A stretch of DNA of 64,000 nt. Origin: Actinomucor elegans (lineage: Eukaryota > Mucoromycota > Mucoromycetes > Mucorales > Mucoraceae). Each line of letters opens with the position of its first letter. Within the stretch, counting starts at the first letter, position 1. Position numbers and translations under genes: made by a program. The notes under the pieces were generated by a model that saw only the letters and a program-made list of their open reading frames with translations, was not told where the DNA came from and ran no database searches. This document shows positions 29,118-39,900 of the stretch, in pieces. The stretch lies in contig JAMSLZ010000013.1 in the NCBI GenBank assembly GCA_026027325.1, positions 206,501-270,500 of the forward strand, read 5' to 3'.

Positions 29118-29507
29118 CACGTGATTAATATATGTCCTTGTTGGGCTGTTACCATTTTTTTATTTGTAAAAGAGTGCGCATTTGGCCTAGGTGTAGGCTC
29201 GGTTCAGTTATATTGAAACGGTTGGGAGTTCAATACTAGTAGTCAACATTATTATTTTTCCATTGCTCTGTAGTGTATGTAGTCTTTTATCTGGCTTACT
29301 CATCAATTTTGAGTCTTAATGACTCATTTTCTTTTGTAGTTAGTAATTGGCTGGCTTATATAGCTCAGTATGACATATTATGACTCATTGTGACTGCTAG
29401 TTGTAGAAAAAAAGTAATAAAAAGGTGCCTTTTTCCACCTTCTCCCCTTTCTTTATCTCTTTTATCAAGTATTTACTATCTTCATTTTATCTAAGCTTCT
29501 TGTCAAG

Positions 29508-31039
29508 ATGTTCTCCTCATTCCATGCTTTTGATTCCAGTTCTACCAACGCTTCTGGTTCTCTCTCAACTCCTATTCCTACTTCTTCTATTGAAGTTCGC
29601 TCGACTAGTCCTCAATTATTGGATGACCTAAGTCTGGAGCAGAATACTGTGACTTCAACCAGATCCTCTGGCGACGAGGAGGATGATGGTGATGCTTATT
29701 TGGCTTATTTGGATAGTCTTCAACCTCAGCAAGTTGAACCAAGTACATTTAGTGGCGTTTCTCTCCCAACGGCTTTGCCTCTTAGTCAGCTTGGTGAAAT
29801 AGAGCTTTGGTCTAGAAAACCTACCACTAAAATGATCACTATCTTTGAACTTATTGGAAATCAGTTAAAAGACGACAATAGTACAGTGCGGTACGTATAT
29901 ACATTCACCTAGCATAAAGTATAATTAACTGAATTCATTTTATTTAGTTATCTCATGGAACAAAAAATACTTTATGACTATACTCACACAGGAATAAAGT
30001 GTCCTAATGGTATCACCATGAAACTAACCTTTAATAGCGATCGCGGCTATGTTTGGCGTTGTCACAAGAGCAAATGCTGCAACAAAAGTAGATGTTCGGT
30101 TCTTTTTCAATCGTTCTTTGCTGAACGTAAAAGCACTCTCCGTGATCAGTTTATTGTTTTGTATTACTGGCTATGCTGTAAGGCTCCTCGTAATACAATT
30201 ACTCTATCTACTGGTATCCATCCTGACACCATTAGAGGCGTAATAGATGATTTTTACCAGATAATGCAAGAGGACTTTTTATCTGGTAATCAAACGGAAG
30301 AAGATCTTAAAATTGGTAAGTGTACCAGCTAAGGAAGCGAGATAAATTTACGTTACTTACATTAAATTAACTCCTTAGGAGGTCTGGACGATAATAGAAA
30401 TCCCATTATCGTCCAAATTGACGAATCCAAATTTGGTAAACGAAAATATAATCGAGGCCACCGAGTTGATGGTATTTGGGTTGTTGGTGGTGTAGAGATC
30501 ACCAACAAACGAAGATGTTTTATGGTGACAGTACCAAATCGTAGTGCTGAAACGATGAAGGTTATCATCCAAAGGTTTATAAAACCAGGTACGATTATCC
30601 ACTCAGACTGCTGGAGGGCATATAACAATATTCCTCAATGGGGTGACTTTTCGCATGAAACAGTAAACCATTCAGCGGAATTTGTATCAAGAACTGGGGT
30701 GCATACTCAAGTAATTGAAGGTATTTTTATTAATACATTAATATAAACTCGCCTAATTAACACAATTTATAAACTTTAGGTAATTGGAATGGTATTAAAC
30801 TCCATGCAAAACCACGCCAACGTACCGCTGAAGAAATGCCTTGGATATTGCTCGAGTTTATGTGGCGTCGAAAATACAACGCCGACATATTTGGAGGGCT
30901 TCTGAAGACTTTGAGAGAGGTTGAATTCAACCGTAGGGAGTTCAATCCTCCAGTATATACTCAAGTAATAGAAGAACGTGAAACAGAAGAAGATATACCA
31001 ATTGAAAGACGACGCCATAGAAGAAGAAGGCTAAATTAA
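29508..31039 (+). CDS. Merlin/IS1595-type DDE transposase, four exons
   Basis: Exons 29508-29890, 29948-30315, 30379-30720 and 30780-31039 join to 1,353 nt (450 aa). Introns are 57-63 nt with GTACGT, GTAAGT and GTATTT donors and TAG acceptors. The N-terminus (about 1-125) is Ser/Asp-rich and acidic. A Cys-rich zinc ribbon lies at about 147-180. The catalytic core has D265 in VQIDESKFGKRK, D327 in IIHSDCWRAY and E364 in HTQVIEGNWNG. The C-terminus is strongly basic (RRRHRRRRLN), a likely nuclear signal. An A/T-rich TATA-like stretch lies near 29413. The core resembles the transposase at 7663-8544, but the gene has introns and more balanced codon use, so it is a different lineage. The frame is intact. 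Confidence 0.88.
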
Positions 31040-31339
31040 ATTAAAATTAATAAATTTGTATGTTAAAATTCAACTTATATATGTATATATGACACTTTAA
31101 GTTACTAATCAAAGTACAGCATCTTAAGTCTTATAAAATACAAAACAATATCCATTTTCATAGACTTTCACAATAATAATGTTGACTACATGCACTACCA
31201 CCTACTAAAAAAATACAACTGACTTGAGCCAGTATTGAACCTAAGGCCTCATCAGCGTCAGATTGCATTACTACCACTTTACTAAGTGCGCAACTTTATA
31301 TTTTTAAAACTTATAATTTTTGCCCCTACCGACCGGAGT

Positions 31340-31423
31340 TTAAACCACGTGACCTCGTCCAAATTAGGAAAGCCCCTTAGGGTCTCAATTCGTCCAAATC
31401 CACCTGGTGTCCTTATATTAGCA
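31340..31423. repeat. Right terminal inverted repeat of second Merlin-type element
   Basis: The reverse complement of the left end, finishing CCTTATATTAGCA. Between the transposase stop and this repeat (31040-31339) lies AT-rich DNA with no frame recognised. Confidence 0.85.
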
Positions 31424-33549
31424 TTTAACCCAAGCCAAGACAGACCGCAACAGGGGTTCAAAGGCCAAGTTGAACAACAGAGGTGATAGTGGATCACCCT
31501 GCCTAAGGCCACGCAACTGAGGAACAGCTGCTCCTAACCACCCGTTAATGGACACGGAGATCTTGGTACCAAAGAACAAAGAAGAGAGACAACCAACCAG
31601 ACCAGAAGGAAAACCAAAACGAAGCAACACACGCCGAAGATACTCAGGATGGACTCGATCATAAGCCTTCTCTTGATCAAGTAACACCGCAACTTGAGGA
31701 AGGTTTGGAGCCACCGACCGAAGATTAGCCATCAACGTTTGATTCAACCACCCATTATCCGAGATCAATCGATGAGGAAGGAACCCAGTTTGATAGGGGT
31801 TGATCAGCTTGGGAAGAACACGGTTGAACCTATTGGCCAGCAACTTGGTAAACAACTTGGCATCCGAGTTGATCAGAGAGAGAGGACGCCAGTTAGCCAA
31901 GAGCAGAGGATCACCTTTCTTGAACAAAAGCACCATCCGAGTTTGTTGCCACGAAGGAGGAAACACACCAGAGAAAGCACCACCAAGGACTGCCACCAGC
32001 AAGTCCAGAAAAGGTCGCGAACGACCAGCCAAGTAATGATATACCTCGAAAGGAATACCATCCATGCCAGGAGACCGAGACCTAGGGGCGTGAGCCAGTA
32101 GATCCAGCACCGTAACGGCATTAGGCAGAGCCATCAGATACTTGGCATCATCCGAAGACAACACCACTTCTTCAGGAATACCATTCAAAAGAGAGTCCAC
32201 GGCTTCGGCATCGATGTCGTCCGGGGTGTATAGCTTTTGGTAAAAACCGCGAGCCTCCCGAAGTATATCAGCCGCTTCCACCAAGACCTCACCAGTAGTA
32301 GAGCACTTCAAGGACTGGATTGTCTGTTGAGACTGGCGATCCTTGATGACACGATAGAAATACTTGTTGTTACGTTCACCCAGTTCATGCCAACGAGTGG
32401 CAGAGCGAAGCATATTCTGGCGTGTTTCTTTCTGAATCTGACCATCAATCAATTTCTCTAGCTCATGCACCACCTGAAGAGGAAGTGAATCATCACTAGG
32501 TTGAATTGACGGTGTAGCATCACTAGCCATAACACCTGAGACAGAAGAGGAAACAGCCTTCATACGTTCCTGTTGTAAAGCAGCAACCTTGTTCTTGAAT
32601 CGAGCCTTAGCACCCCAAGCGTACTTTTGCGCACAGCACTTGAGCAACAACTTGAAAGATTCCCATTGAGATTGGACCCTCAACGGTTCACCCTTACCAC
32701 CAGGGCTAGCATTGTCACCATCACCACCAGAAGATTCGAAAAAGAGAGACACCGTCTTGTCCAGCAATAGGAGAAACTCTGAATCCTCCAGCAGAGTGGG
32801 ATTAAAGCGCCAACAGCCAGGGCCAATACGAGCACAAGCAGGCTGTAGATCGATTGTCAAAAGACAGTGATCGGTCCACACACCAGGAACATAATGGACT
32901 TGACCATTCACCAACCGAGTCACCAGCGAAGTATGACCAAAGATATAATCAATAGTAGTACCAGCCCTAGGAAAAGTAATAGGACCGTCCGGGAAACAGT
33001 TGTTAAAGTGGAGACGAAGCCAATCATACAGCGGAGCCACAGAGGAAAGACTTGTCTCGGCAGAAGAGTGTAGATGAATGTTGAAGTCACCTACCAACAT
33101 CCAAGGCGTGTTGGACACCTCAGACCACAAAGCAAGAGAGAGAAAAGATTGAATAAACAGTGGACGGTCCGAAGACTGTGCCGGTGCATAGATATTGGCC
33201 ACACGACACAAGACATTATGCTGGGCATCCTTGACAGTAGCCACAACACAACGCTCATCCAGGAGAACTTGAGCAGCATCCAAAGAAAGACCAGGCTTGA
33301 GACAGACAATGGCACAATGTTTGGATACCACAAAGGGACAGCGAGGAAAGAAGAAAGAGAAAGAGCGGATTTGATGATCAGTGAGAGAAGATTGAGAATA
33401 GAAGTGAGATACCTCTTGCAAGCAAAGGATATCCACACCGAGAGAACGAGCGCGTAGGTAAGAAGCGAACTCCTTTTGTGTTGTTTTTTGGGACTCCATA
33501 AAAATGCTACGCACATTTAAGGAACCCAATCGAATGTTTTGACCTAGCA

Positions 33550-35019
33550 TTACGCCCTATGGGCAGAAGAAGAAGACTTGGAAGACTTGGACGTCTTGAT
33601 AGCAGAAGCAGAAGCCTTGGTCTTCGCCACATTCACAATATTCTTCTTGAGAAAGTCAATCTTGTTTTGTGTTTTAGCCTTGACTTTGCTCAAATCCATC
33701 ATCTCTTGCACCGTATCAACCTTCATGGTTGAAGCAACCTCGTAGTCAGCAAACTTGGAAGCTCGAGCACCAGTAGGACTGTTGGGATCGTACTCTACTC
33801 TCTCGCCAGAGAGCAGAGGATCACCCTCACCATCGAGCTCCATGACTTCAATGATTGAGTCATCACCAGGAACATCACCAGAGACACCACCAGTAACACC
33901 AGAGACACCACCAGTTGCACCAGAGACACCACCAGTTGCACCAGAGACACCACCAGCAACACCAGAGACACCAGGTACACCATCACAAACATCAACCAAG
34001 GGCTCAGAAGCCACATCCTGCTCAACCAGCACAATGGGAGCCTCTTCAACAACTACATCACCGTCGTTTGACGTAGTGACAGGACCAGATTTCTTCACCC
34101 CAGACAAAGCCACATAATCATCGAGCTCAGCCTCGAAAGACTTCACAGCTTGCTTCTTAGCCTTACAGAATCTTGCAGTGTGGCCTTTCTCGCGACAAGA
34201 GAAACACATACGCTTAGCCAACTCAGGGCAGTCCTTACGGACATGACCCGACAAGCGACAAAAGTGGCAAACAGGAGGAGCATTTTTAAACTGAGCAGGA
34301 GCAAACATGTCCCAAGCACTCAAGTACAGCATTCTTGTTAAAGGCTGAGGAGGAACCACCTCACCATCCTCACCTTCCATGCCAACCGAGGTATCAATCA
34401 ACACCGACATCTTGCCCTCAAAGTAGCCCTTACGAGTGTATTTCTTCAGCTGGTACACCTTACCATAAAAAGCTAATGAATCCAACATGTCAACCAGAAA
34501 AGTAGCTCTGTTGGGAGTACAACACACCAAATTAAACTGAACATGGGTCAGATTACCACCAACAGAAGAGCCAGAGCCAGAGCTAGTAGAAACGGCCTTG
34601 TACACAACACCATTCACAGTAACACCATCATTGACAGCTTTGGTAGCGTCCGCCTTGCTATCGAAATTAGCTTCGACCAGAAGATCACCACCAGCACTTG
34701 CACGCATAGAACTAATGTGTCGGAAGTCCACATTAGCACCAACTTGTTCTTCAATGACCTTATACGCGTCAGTACGGTCACCAAACAGCTTTCCAGGGAA
34801 GGAGAACAGAACAGAACTTGAACAAAGCGCCTGCTCCACCAGAGCAGCGGCTTTGCGCACCAACAGTTCGGACTTGAGGTCATCATCTTCAAAGATGACC
34901 TCACCAACAAGAGGAACGGCAGAATTGTCGATATTACGTCGACCAGGAGTCAATGGAACCTTCTTGGAGGCACCACGGGCAACAACAGTTGTCCAGGACA
35001 CGGCAGAATTTTCAGTCAT
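33550..35019 (-). CDS. LINE copy F ORF1: CCHC RNA-binding protein
   Basis: A complete 489-aa ORF1 that appears identical to that of copy D, including GG at residues 154-155. Knuckles lie at 251-264 and 272-285, followed by GGVSG-type repeats and a basic Ser/Lys tail. The TAATG overlap with ORF2 at 33550 is kept. ORF2 downstream is broken, so only this protein could be made from the copy. It could still supply ORF1 protein in trans. Confidence 0.9.
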   Translation of the reverse strand: MTENSAVSWTTVVARGASKKVPLTPGRRNIDNSAVPLVGEVIFEDDDLKSELLVRKAAALVEQALCSSSVLFSFPGKLFGDRTDAYKVIEEQVGANVDFRHISSMRASAGGDLLVEANFDSKADATKAVNDGVTVNGVVYKAVSTSSGSGSSVGGNLTHVQFNLVCCTPNRATFLVDMLDSLAFYGKVYQLKKYTRKGYFEGKMSVLIDTSVGMEGEDGEVVPPQPLTRMLYLSAWDMFAPAQFKNAPPVCHFCRLSGHVRKDCPELAKRMCFSCREKGHTARFCKAKKQAVKSFEAELDDYVALSGVKKSGPVTTSNDGDVVVEEAPIVLVEQDVASEPLVDVCDGVPGVSGVAGGVSGATGGVSGATGGVSGVTGGVSGDVPGDDSIIEVMELDGEGDPLLSGERVEYDPNSPTGARASKFADYEVASTMKVDTVQEMMDLSKVKAKTQNKIDFLKKNIVNVAKTKASASAIKTSKSSKSSSSAHRA

Positions 35020-35284
35020 GTGCCAGATTTCTAGAAAATGGCGAGATTACGAAAAAAAGTTTTTGAGATGTCGAAATTGGCGAATTGAGATGTCAAGATC
35101 GAGCGAAATGTGCAAAAAGTTGGAGATTTGCAAAAATAATTATACCACCAGAAGCGCAGCGACGAGTAGAATACGAATACGAAACAAGCGGAGATGGATG
35201 GATTGAATTGAGCGAGATATTGACAAAAAACCAGACGGATGCAAAATTTTTTTGTAAAAAGTGATCTTTAAGCGAAAGAGCCTT
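35020..35284 (-). promoter_or_regulatory. LINE F 5' leader
   Basis: Single leader of 265 bases ending exactly at the target duplication. It therefore defines the true 5' terminus of the subfamily as AAGGCTCTTTCGCTTAAAG. Confidence 0.65.
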
Positions 35285-35369
35285 ACATTAGATTAGTAAT
35301 TTGTAATTTAGCTTTGTAAAACCACTTTAAGATCAATAAATTACATTTAATACAAAAAAAAAAAAAAAA
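35285..35369 (+). other. LINE E 3' UTR remainder and poly(A)
   Basis: Begins with the second copy of ACATTAGATTAG, continues through the usual 3' UTR (TTTGTAATTTAGCTTTG), and ends AATAC plus 16 A. It joins copy G directly. Confidence 0.85.
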
Positions 35370-35434
35370 TTCGCCAATTTCGACATCTTAAAAACTTTTT
35401 CTCACAATCTCGCCAATTTCAAGAAATCTGGCAC

Positions 35435-36901
35435 ATGACTGAAAATTCTGCTGTGTCCTGGACGACTGTTGTTGCCCGTGGTGCCTCCAAGAAGGTTCCA
35501 TTGACTCCTGGTCGACGTAATGTCGACAATGCTGCTGTTCCTCTTGTTGGTGAGGTCATCTTTGAAGATGATGACCTCAAGTCCGAACTTTTGGTGCGCA
35601 AAGCCGCTGCTCTGGTGGAGCAGGCGCTTTGCTCAAGTTCTGTTCTGTTCTCCTTCCCTGGGAAGCTGTTTGGTGACCGCACTGGTGCCTATAAGGTCAT
35701 AGAAGAACAAATTGGTACTAATGTGGATTTTAGACACATTAGTTCCATGCGCGCTAATGCTGGTGGTGACCTTCTTGTTGAAGCCAATTTTGACGCTAAG
35801 GATGATGCTACCAAGGCCGTTAATGATGGTGTTGTTGTCAATGGTGTGGTGTACAAGGCCGTATCGACTTCTGCTGGTTCTGGCTCTGGCTCTTCTGTGG
35901 GTGGTAATCTGACCCAAGTTCAGTTTAATTTGGTGTGTTGTACTCCGAACAGAGCTACCTTTTTGGTGGACATGTTGGATTCTTTGGCCTTCTATGGTAA
36001 GGTATACCAGTTGAAGAAGTATACCCACAAAGGCTATTTCGAGGGCAAGATGTCGGTGCTCATTGATACGTCGGTAGGCATGGAAGGTGAGGATGGTGAG
36101 GTGGTTCCTCCTCAGCCTTTGACAAGAATGCTGTACCTGAGTGCTTGGGACATGTTTGCCCCAGCCCAGTTCAAGAATGCGCCCCCTGTTTGTCACTTTT
36201 GTCGTTTGTCAGGACATGTTCGTAAGGACTGTCCTGAGTTGGCTAAGCGTACGTGTTTCTCTTGTCGCGAGAAAGGCCATACGGCTAGGTTCTGCAAGGT
36301 CAAGAAGCAAGCAGTGAAGTCTTTCGAGGCTGAACTGGACGAATATGTGGCTTTGTCTGGTGCAAAGAAATCTGGCCTTGACCCTACGCCAAAAGATGAT
36401 GTTGTAGTTGTTGAAGAGGCTCCTATTGAACTGGTTGAGCAGGAGGGCGATTCTGAGCCCTTGGTTGGTGTCTCTGGTGGTATCTCTGGTGTCTCTGGTG
36501 TTGCCTCTGGTGTTGCTGGTGGTGTCTCTGGTGTCTCTGGTGTTGCCTCTGGTGTTGCTGGTGGTGTCTCTGGTGGTGTTCCTGGTGATGACTCAATCAT
36601 TGAAGTCATGGAGCTCGATGGCGAGGGTGATCCTCTGCTCTCTGGCGAGAGAGTAGAGTACGATCCCAACAGTCCTACTGGTGCTCGAGCTTCCAAGTTT
36701 GCTGACTACGAGGTTGCCTCAACTATGAAGGTTGATACGGTGCAAGAGATGATGGATTTGAGTAAAGTCAAGGTCAAAACTCAAAACAAGATTGACTTTC
36801 TCAAGAAGAATATTGTGAATGTGGCGAAGACCAAGGCTTCTGCTTCTGCTATCAAGACGTCCAAGTCTTCCAAGTCTTCTTCTTCTGCCCATAGGGTATA
36901 A
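35435..36901 (+). CDS. LINE copy G ORF1: CCHC RNA-binding protein
   Basis: A 488-aa ORF1. It differs from D, E and F at scattered positions and by a GSGSGSS segment near residue 150, with a different run of GVSGVSGVASGVAGG units (coded about 36470-36580). Both CCHC knuckles (CHFCRLSGHVRKDC, CFSCREKGHTARFC) and the conserved tail are intact. It ends GTATAATG, overlapping the ORF2 start. The start ATG at 35435 lies 65 bases from the element's truncated 5' end, so most of the putative promoter leader is gone. Confidence 0.9.
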   Translation: MTENSAVSWTTVVARGASKKVPLTPGRRNVDNAAVPLVGEVIFEDDDLKSELLVRKAAALVEQALCSSSVLFSFPGKLFGDRTGAYKVIEEQIGTNVDFRHISSMRANAGGDLLVEANFDAKDDATKAVNDGVVVNGVVYKAVSTSAGSGSGSSVGGNLTQVQFNLVCCTPNRATFLVDMLDSLAFYGKVYQLKKYTHKGYFEGKMSVLIDTSVGMEGEDGEVVPPQPLTRMLYLSAWDMFAPAQFKNAPPVCHFCRLSGHVRKDCPELAKRTCFSCREKGHTARFCKVKKQAVKSFEAELDEYVALSGAKKSGLDPTPKDDVVVVEEAPIELVEQEGDSEPLVGVSGGISGVSGVASGVAGGVSGVSGVASGVAGGVSGGVPGDDSIIEVMELDGEGDPLLSGERVEYDPNSPTGARASKFADYEVASTMKVDTVQEMMDLSKVKVKTQNKIDFLKKNIVNVAKTKASASAIKTSKSSKSSSSAHRV

Positions 36902-39900
36902 TGCTAGGTCAAAACATTCGATTGGGTTCCTTAAATGTGCGTAGCATTTTTATGGAGTCCCAAAAAACAACACAAAAGGAGTTCGCTTCTTACCTACGCG
37001 CTCGTTCTCTCGGTGTGGATATCCTTTGCTTGCAAGAGGTATCTCACTTCTATTCTCAATCTTCTCTCACTGATCATCAAATCCGCTCTTTCTCTTTCTT
37101 CTTTCCTCGCTGTCCCTTTGTGGTGTCCAAACATTGTGCCGTTGTCTGCCTCAAGCCTGGTCTTTCTTTGGATGCTACTCAAGTTCTCCTGGATGAGCGT
37201 TGTGTTGTGGCTACTGTCAAGGATGCCCAGCATAATGTCTTGTGTCGTGTGGCCAATATCTATGCACCGGCACAGTCTTCGGACCGTCCACAGTTTATAC
37301 AATCTTTTCTCTCTCTTGCTTTGTGGTCTGAGGTGTCCAACACGCCTTGGATGTTGGTAGGTGACTTCAACATTCATCTGCACTCTTCTGCCGAGACAAG
37401 TCTTTCCTCTGTGGCTCCGCTGTATGATTGGCTTCGTCTCCACTTTAACAACTGTTTCCCGGACGGTCCTATTACTTTTCCTAGGGCTGGTACTACTATT
37501 GATTATATCTTTGGTCATACTTCGCTGGTGACTCGGTTGGTGAATGGTCAAGTCCATTATGTTCCTGGTGTGTGGACCGATCACTGTCTTTTGACAATCG
37601 ATCTGCAGCCTGCTTGTGCTCGTATTGGTCCTGGCTGTTGGCGCTTTAATCCCACTCTGCTGGAGGATTCAGAGTTTCTCCTATTGCTGGACAAGACGGT
37701 GTCTCTCTTTTTCGAATCTTCTGGTGGTGATGGTGACAATGCTAGCTCTGGTGGTAAGGGTGAACCTTTGAGGGTCCAATCTCAATGGGAATCCTTCAAG
37801 TTGTTGCTCAAGTGCTGTGCGCAAAAGTACGCTTGGGGTGCTAAGGCTCGATTCAAGAACAAGGTTGCTGCTTTACAACAGGAACGTATGAAGGCTGTTT
37901 CCTCTTCTGTCTCAGGTATTATGGCTAGTGATGCTACACCGTCAATTCAACCTAGTGATGATTCACTTCCTCTTCAGGTGGTGCATGAGCTAGAGAAATT
38001 GATTGATGGTCAGATTCAGAAAGAAACACGCCAGAATATGCTTCGCTCTGCCACTCGTTGGCATGAACTGGGTGAACGTAACAACAAGTATTTCTATCGT
38101 GTCATCAAGGATCGCCAGTCTCAACAGACTATCCAGTCCTTGAAGTGCTCTACTACTGGTGAGGTCTTGGTGGAAGCGGCTGATATACTTCGGGAGGCTC
38201 GCGGTTTTTACCAAAAGCTATACACCCCGGACGACATCGATGCCGAAGCCGTGGACTCTCTTTTGAATGGTATTCCTGAAGAAGTGGTGTTGTCTTCGGA
38301 TGATGCCAAGTATCTGATGGCTCTGCCTAATGCCGTTACGGTGCTGGATCTACTGGCTCACGCCCCTAGGTCTCGGTCTCCTGGCATGGATGGTATTCCT
38401 TTCGAGGTATATCATTACTTGGCTGGTCGTTCGCGACCTTTTCTGGACTTGCTGGTGGCAGTCCTTGGTGGTGCTTTCTCTGGTGTGTTTCCTCCTTCGT
38501 GGCAACAAACTCGGATGGTGCTTTTGTTCAAGAAAGGTGATCCTCTGCTCTTGGCTAACTGGCGTCCTCTCTCTCTGATCAACTCGGATGCCAAGTTGTT
38601 TACCAAGTTGCTGGCCAATAGGTTCAACCGTGTTCTTCCAAAGCTGATCAACCCCTATCAAACTGGGTTCCTTCCTCATCGATTGATCTCGGATAATGGG
38701 TGGTTGAATCAAACGTTGATGGCTAATCTTCGGTCGGTGGCTCCAAACCTTCCTCAAGTTGCGGTGTTACTTGATCAAGAGAAGGCGTATGATCGGGTCC
38801 ATCCTGAGTATCTTCGTCGTGTGTTGCTTCGTTTTGGTTTTCCTTCTGGTCTGGTTGGTTGTCTCTCTTCCTTGTTCTTTGGTACCAAGATCTCCGTGTC
38901 CATTAACGGGTGGTTAGGAGCAGCTGTTCCTCAGTTGCGTGGCCTTAGGCAGGGTGATCCACTATCACCTCTGTTGTTCAACTTGGCTTTTGAACCCCTG
39001 TTGCGGTCTGTCTTGGCTTGTTCTTCTCTGTCTGGTGTTTCTCTGGCTCCTGTGGTGGTTCCTCGGACTTGGCTCCCTAACCCTCAAAAGGTCCATCTTG
39101 ATTTGGGTGATGATACGGGTAACTACCCGCTTGATTTCGTCAGTGGTTCTTCTCCTCCGGCTCCTATCAAGCTTCTCAGTTATGCCGATGATCTCGAGGT
39201 GTTCTTGTCTTCGCCTGGTGAATGGTTGGTGCTTCTGTCTCTTCTTGAGGTCTATGGTCGTGCCTCCAACGCCAAGGTGAATCTCAGCAAGACTGTTCTG
39301 GTGTCTCTTTCTGGTGTGGCTCATCAGCCTTGGGTTGATATAGCTTCTGCTGCTGGTGTAGAGTGGCATGATTCGTCGTCTATTGGCTCGGTGCGTTACC
39401 TTGGTTATCCACTGTATCATACCGATGCTCAGTTGCTGCATTTCCTGGATGGTGTCAAAGTCAAGTTGGAGAGGCATGCAAACATGCTTCGTGAACGACA
39501 CCTGTCTATTCGTGGTACTGGTCTGGTGGCGAATTCTCTGTTGCTCTCCAAGGTGTATCATCTTCTCCGTGTGGTTCCTGTGCCTGGCAAGTGGCTTCTG
39601 GATATCAAGGCAGTAGTGCGCAAGTATGTGGCATCGTTTTGGCCCGCGCCGTCTTGGTCTTCTTTGTGTCTTCCTCGCAAGTATGGTGGTGTTGGTCTGG
39701 TGGACATACAAGATCAGAGCTTTGCTTTGCATCTTGTGTATGTTCAACGTCTGCTTCGTCCTCTGGTGTCTTCGGATTTTGTGTCTCCCTGGTTGGTGTT
39801 CTGCTTTCAAGCCTATTCTGGTCATTCTTCGGTTCTCCCTTGGTTGATGTATCCATCCCGATTCAAGCCTCGGTTGAATAGCATTCCAACCCTGGATCAT

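Larger units (their letters stand above)
29028..31430 (+). mobile_element. Merlin-type DNA transposon with spliced transposase, in LINE F
   Basis: A 2,403-bp insertion with long inverted ends: from TGCTAATATAAGGACACCAG (29035) and its complement ending at 31423, about 80 bp, of which the first 47 or so match perfectly. Beyond them, short end sequences differ on each side (left GGATCAGT, right, reverse-complemented, GGGTTAAA). No target duplication is visible, and 151 bp of the host LINE are missing. The interior encodes a four-exon transposase of the IS1595/Merlin type. Confidence 0.82.
27246..33550 (-). pseudogene. LINE copy F ORF2, interrupted by transposon
   Basis: The ORF2 N-terminal part runs from 33550 to 31431: endonuclease plus RT through QGDPLSPLLFN, about 706 residues. 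The C-terminal part runs from 29027 to 27246 and starts just after SYADD. Compared with copy D, the segment from the Cys-Ser after LRSVLA to the Lys-Leu-Leu before SYADD, about 50 codons (151 bp), is missing at the insertion site. The RT catalytic core is therefore separated by a 2.4-kb transposon and incomplete, so the gene is dead. Otherwise it appears identical to D. Confidence 0.9.
27174..35284 (-). mobile_element. LINE copy F, nested in LINE E, broken by Merlin-type element
   Basis: A minus-strand full-length element inserted in the 3' UTR of E: 15-nt poly(A) (T-run 27174-27188), ORF2, ORF1 and leader, with its 5' end AAGGCTCTTTCGC at 35284. The 12-bp target duplication ACATTAGATTAG lies flush at both ends. 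The sequence appears nearly identical to D and E. A transposon at 29028-31430 interrupts ORF2, with loss of about 151 bp of LINE sequence. Confidence 0.92.
21359..35369 (+). mobile_element. LINE copy E, intact ORFs, 3' UTR split by LINE F
   Basis: A plus-strand full-length element. The leader starts AAGGCTCTTTCGCTT at 21359, with ORF1 21652-23121 and ORF2 23121-27173. The 3' UTR and a 16-nt poly(A) resume at 35285-35369 after the inserted copy F (27174-35284). ACATTAGATTAG is duplicated at 27162-27173 and 35285-35296. E is the inverted near-copy of D (14949-20815). Confidence 0.9.

Noticed and set aside
14949..35369. Inverted and tandem LINE copies as pure assembly artefact
   Set aside because: The E/F junctions carry a proper 12-bp duplication and poly(A), and D has extra leader units absent from E. 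The D-E palindrome itself still needs long reads.
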